64,000 nucleotides of DNA from Finegoldia magna (GTDB lineage: Bacteria; Bacillota; Clostridia; Tissierellales; Peptoniphilaceae). The number at the start of each line of letters is the position of its first letter. Position 1 is the stretch's first letter. A program made the position numbers and the translations under genes. Under the pieces are notes generated by a model. That model searched no databases. It worked only from the letters and a program-made list of their open reading frames with translations, and was not told where the DNA came from. Below are positions 62,265-64,000 of this stretch, piece by piece. The stretch is taken from positions 211,590 through 275,589 of the forward strand of contig NZ_QGTH01000001.1 of assembly GCF_003182075.1 (NCBI RefSeq), in the 5' to 3' direction.

Positions 62265-63059
62265 TTGCAATTTGTTAAAACAAAAGAAGATTGCCAAAAT
62301 CTAATGGATGTCGTTGCTGACACTGCAAGAATTTTGCTCGAGAGTGGTGCAGAAACATATCGTGTAGAAGATACAGCTTTTAGAATGAGTAAAAGTATTC
62401 AAAAAGTTAATAAAATAAATGTATTTGTATCTTATACATGTATAATTATATGTTTGAGTTTTGATTTTGGAGATCTTGTTACTATGAGAAGAACAATTCC
62501 AAAGGCGACAAATTTGTGGAAAATTCATCAAATCAATAATTTTTCCAGAAATTTTGTAAAAGATGTGTACACTTTGGATGAATCAATAGAAATAATAAAC
62601 AAAATAGATAATAGAGCTGTAGATAAAAAATTGTACATCCTAGGGGCATCCGCAGCTTCAGGATTATTTGCACATTTATTAGTAGGTGGCATTATTGAAC
62701 CTGTCGTAGCTTTCTTTATATCTATATTAGAAATGCTAGTTTTTAGATTTTTTCAACGAAAAGAAAACCCACAATTTGTTAATACATATATTACAGTTGC
62801 GTTTATGACATTTTTAACTTTAGTTACATTGAAAATTTTTGGAATGTTTAGTGTGGCTTTGGATATGAACAGTATTATCGTTGGTTGTATCATGCCATTT
62901 GTTCCTGGTGTTTCCATTACAAACTCTGTAAGAGATGTACTTAGTGGAGACTTATTATCTGGGATAAGTTCTATGATTAACGCTGTGATTACAGCGTTGA
63001 GTATAGCTCTAGGTGTTGGTAGTATATTGTATTTTGCGGTTATGATGGAGGCGATTTAA
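62265..63059 (+). CDS. Threonine/serine exporter, N-terminal (ThrE) component
   Basis: A 264-residue protein of the ThrE/DUF1212 family: an N-terminal soluble segment (ARILLESGAETYRVEDT), then about five membrane segments (VGGIIEPVVAFFISILEML, VGCIMPFVPGVSITNSVRDVLSGD). It exports Thr or Ser. TTG 62265 follows GGAGGAGA (62253-62260) and is the start; the open frame extends further left without support. It overlaps the second half-gene by TAATG. Confidence 0.85.
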   Translation: MQFVKTKEDCQNLMDVVADTARILLESGAETYRVEDTAFRMSKSIQKVNKINVFVSYTCIIICLSFDFGDLVTMRRTIPKATNLWKIHQINNFSRNFVKDVYTLDESIEIINKIDNRAVDKKLYILGASAASGLFAHLLVGGIIEPVVAFFISILEMLVFRFFQRKENPQFVNTYITVAFMTFLTLVTLKIFGMFSVALDMNSIIVGCIMPFVPGVSITNSVRDVLSGDLLSGISSMINAVITALSIALGVGSILYFAVMMEAI

Positions 63060-63553
63060 TGATATATATAATTATAGAATCAATCATTTCATCATTTGCC
63101 ACATTAGGATTTTCGCTATTTTACGATTCACCAAAAAGGTCTTATAAAATAGTTATGGTATCTGGATTTGTAGCGTGGTTTGTTTACAAATATTTAACAA
63201 TGATTTTAAACAATAAATTTATCGCAGCTCTGTTTGCATCAATTGCCGTAGGAATAATAGGAGAGATAGCTTCAAGAAAAGTTCACATGCCAGTTACAGT
63301 TTTTGTAATACCAGGAATAATTTCTTTGGTTCCAGGGGCAGATATGTATTACACAATGTATTACACAATTCAGCAAAATTCTAAACTAGCTTTTTCACAT
63401 GCGAGAAATGCAATGTTATTTGCCGCCAGTATAGCTCTTGGAATACTTGTAGCATCCTTATCATCTAAGTCGATAAAGCATAATACAATAGAGCATTTAC
63501 AAACAAATTCGATTTTTAAAATAAAAAACAAAAAAACACTTGACAAAAAATAA
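63059..63553 (+). CDS. Threonine/serine exporter, second component (ThrE_2/DUF3815)
   Basis: A 164-residue membrane protein with about four or five segments. VTVFVIPGIISLVPGADMYYTMYY is typical of the ThrE C-terminal half, which in many Firmicutes is a separate gene as here. Start ATG 63059 overlaps the previous stop. Its 3' end contains a promoter-like TTGACA. Confidence 0.85.
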   Translation: MIYIIIESIISSFATLGFSLFYDSPKRSYKIVMVSGFVAWFVYKYLTMILNNKFIAALFASIAVGIIGEIASRKVHMPVTVFVIPGIISLVPGADMYYTMYYTIQQNSKLAFSHARNAMLFAASIALGILVASLSSKSIKHNTIEHLQTNSIFKIKNKKTLDKK

Positions 63554-63568
63554 AAACCTTGATATTAT
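63540..63568 (+). promoter_or_regulatory. Promoter-like sequence at the end of ThrE_2 (rRNA P1 candidate)
   Basis: TTGACA (63540-63545), 17-base spacer, TATTAT (63563-63568). Transcription would begin near 63575, inside the following hairpin. Confidence 0.5.
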
Positions 63569-63570
63569 AA

Positions 63571-63597
63571 AAAAGCACTTTGAGTTAAGTGCTTTTT
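63571..63597 (+). terminator. Terminator of the ThrE genes
   Basis: AAAAGCACTT (63571-63580) pairs with AAGTGCTTTT (63587-63596). Confidence 0.75.
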
Positions 63598-63657
63598 AAA
63601 TTACTTAAAAGAAAGTAATGCATGTAAAACGAAAATAAAAAAAGTTTTACAAAACAC

Positions 63658-63691
63658 TTGACAAAATGAAATGATGATAGTAAACTATAAT
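63658..63691 (+). promoter_or_regulatory. rRNA promoter P2 candidate
   Basis: TTGACA (63658-63663), then TAAACT at a 17-base spacing (63681-63686), or TATAAT at 63686-63691 with a 22-base spacing. Confidence 0.5.
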
Positions 63692-63752
63692 AGTTCACTA
63701 AAGTAACATTTCAAGAAAACACATTTTGAAAGGAAAATATTTCGAAAAAGTG

Positions 63753-63781
63753 TTGACAAAGAAAAGTTGGTATGATATACT
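63753..63781 (+). promoter_or_regulatory. Strong rRNA promoter P3
   Basis: TTGACA (63753-63758), 17-base spacer, TATACT (63776-63781), about 170 bases before the 16S gene. The leader between them holds hairpins GTTGTC/GACAAC (63811-63827) and AGCT/AGCT near 63921-63934. Confidence 0.85.
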
Positions 63782-63949
63782 AACAAAGTCGTTACGAAAG
63801 TGCGAAGAAAGTTGTCATTAAGACAACAAACTATAGAACCTTAATAAATTAAATAAAGTAAATACTTTGAGAGAAGTACAAACCAAACAATAATTCGGTG
63901 AGAATAAAAAAGCAAAAGTCAGCTGAAAAGCTAGCTTCAAACAAACATT

Positions 63950-64000
63950 AAATTGAGAGTTTGATCCTGGCTCAGGACGAACGCTGGCGGCGTGCTTAAC
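63950..64000 (+). rRNA. rrs: 16S ribosomal RNA, 5' end
   Basis: The conserved 16S start GAGAGTTTGATCCTGG followed by CTCAGGACGAACGCTGGCG is seen; the gene runs off the right edge. The mature 5' end is placed by analogy with other 16S genes. Confidence 0.98.

Noticed and set aside
63623..63651. TGTAAAAC/GTTTTACA hairpin upstream of the rRNA promoters as a terminator
   Set aside because: Eight-pair stem with a long A-rich loop and no T-run on the plus strand; more likely a chance inverted repeat in AT-rich DNA.
1..64000. CRISPR arrays, prophage, insertion sequences or tRNA genes
   Set aside because: No regularly spaced repeats, transposase, integrase or phage structural gene was seen, and I could not identify any tRNA-like cloverleaf in the intergenic stretches examined.

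Overview
The window is AT-rich, with Shine-Dalgarno-led genes, frequent TTG/GTG starts, a T-box riboswitch and a low-GC Firmicutes gene set. Gene content suggests an anaerobic Gram-positive coccus of the Peptoniphilaceae/Finegoldia type: ferredoxin, a 2-hydroxyacyl-CoA dehydratase activase-like giant protein, a biotin ECF transporter, surface C1 proteases with lectin-like domains, and an Rnf/NQR-type sodium pump. The genus is an inference from memory of protein families, not from a search.

Layout. 1-12.4 kb is housekeeping: PRPP synthetase (truncated by the left edge), tadA, a radical SAM protein, a 1401-residue activase-like protein, an LCP cell-wall enzyme, type 2 IPP isomerase, bioY, a barrel protein, rpsF-ssb-rpsR with a candidate S6:S18 leader, and ilvE. 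12.4-19.4 kb holds envelope and stress genes: a CapD-type dehydratase, a VanY-like carboxypeptidase, thioredoxin, an unknown membrane-anchored protein between two near-identical hairpins, and a P-type metal ATPase with a small partner. A long imperfect hairpin then separates the ATPase from tpx. 20-24 kb carries bofA-like, rplY, tmk, two tandem cyclic-di-AMP receptor-like genes, holB and ricT, followed by a ferredoxin. 24.2-29.2 kb has an N6-adenine methyltransferase-like gene, rsmI, a NurA-HerA pair and an acyl-ACP thioesterase. 29.3-42.2 kb is rpoB-rpoC behind a consensus promoter, ecfA1-ecfA2-ecfT-truA, and an amino-acid ABC transporter.

42.2-52.8 kb is the accessory, secreted part. Two divergent C1 papain-like proteases are followed by two tandem CAMP-factor (cohemolysin) family proteins, and a convergent operon encodes a DUF5684-like membrane protein and a CWB2-repeat/C39-like protein. 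The second protease and the first CAMP protein end in the same roughly 88-residue domain, which links protease and toxin physically or spatially. This is the most interesting locus in the window.

52.9-64 kb has a T-box-controlled ileS, a flippase/MprF-like membrane protein, and a five-gene Na+-NQR/Rnf-like operon in NQR order (B-C-D-E-F) with no NqrA, RnfB or RnfC beside it. A nitroreductase, a split ThrE exporter and three stacked promoters follow, leading into the start of a 16S rRNA gene at the right edge.

Many long ORFs begin upstream of their own Shine-Dalgarno sequence. Starts given here were moved to the codon 5-10 bases after that site, and the reason is stated in each case.
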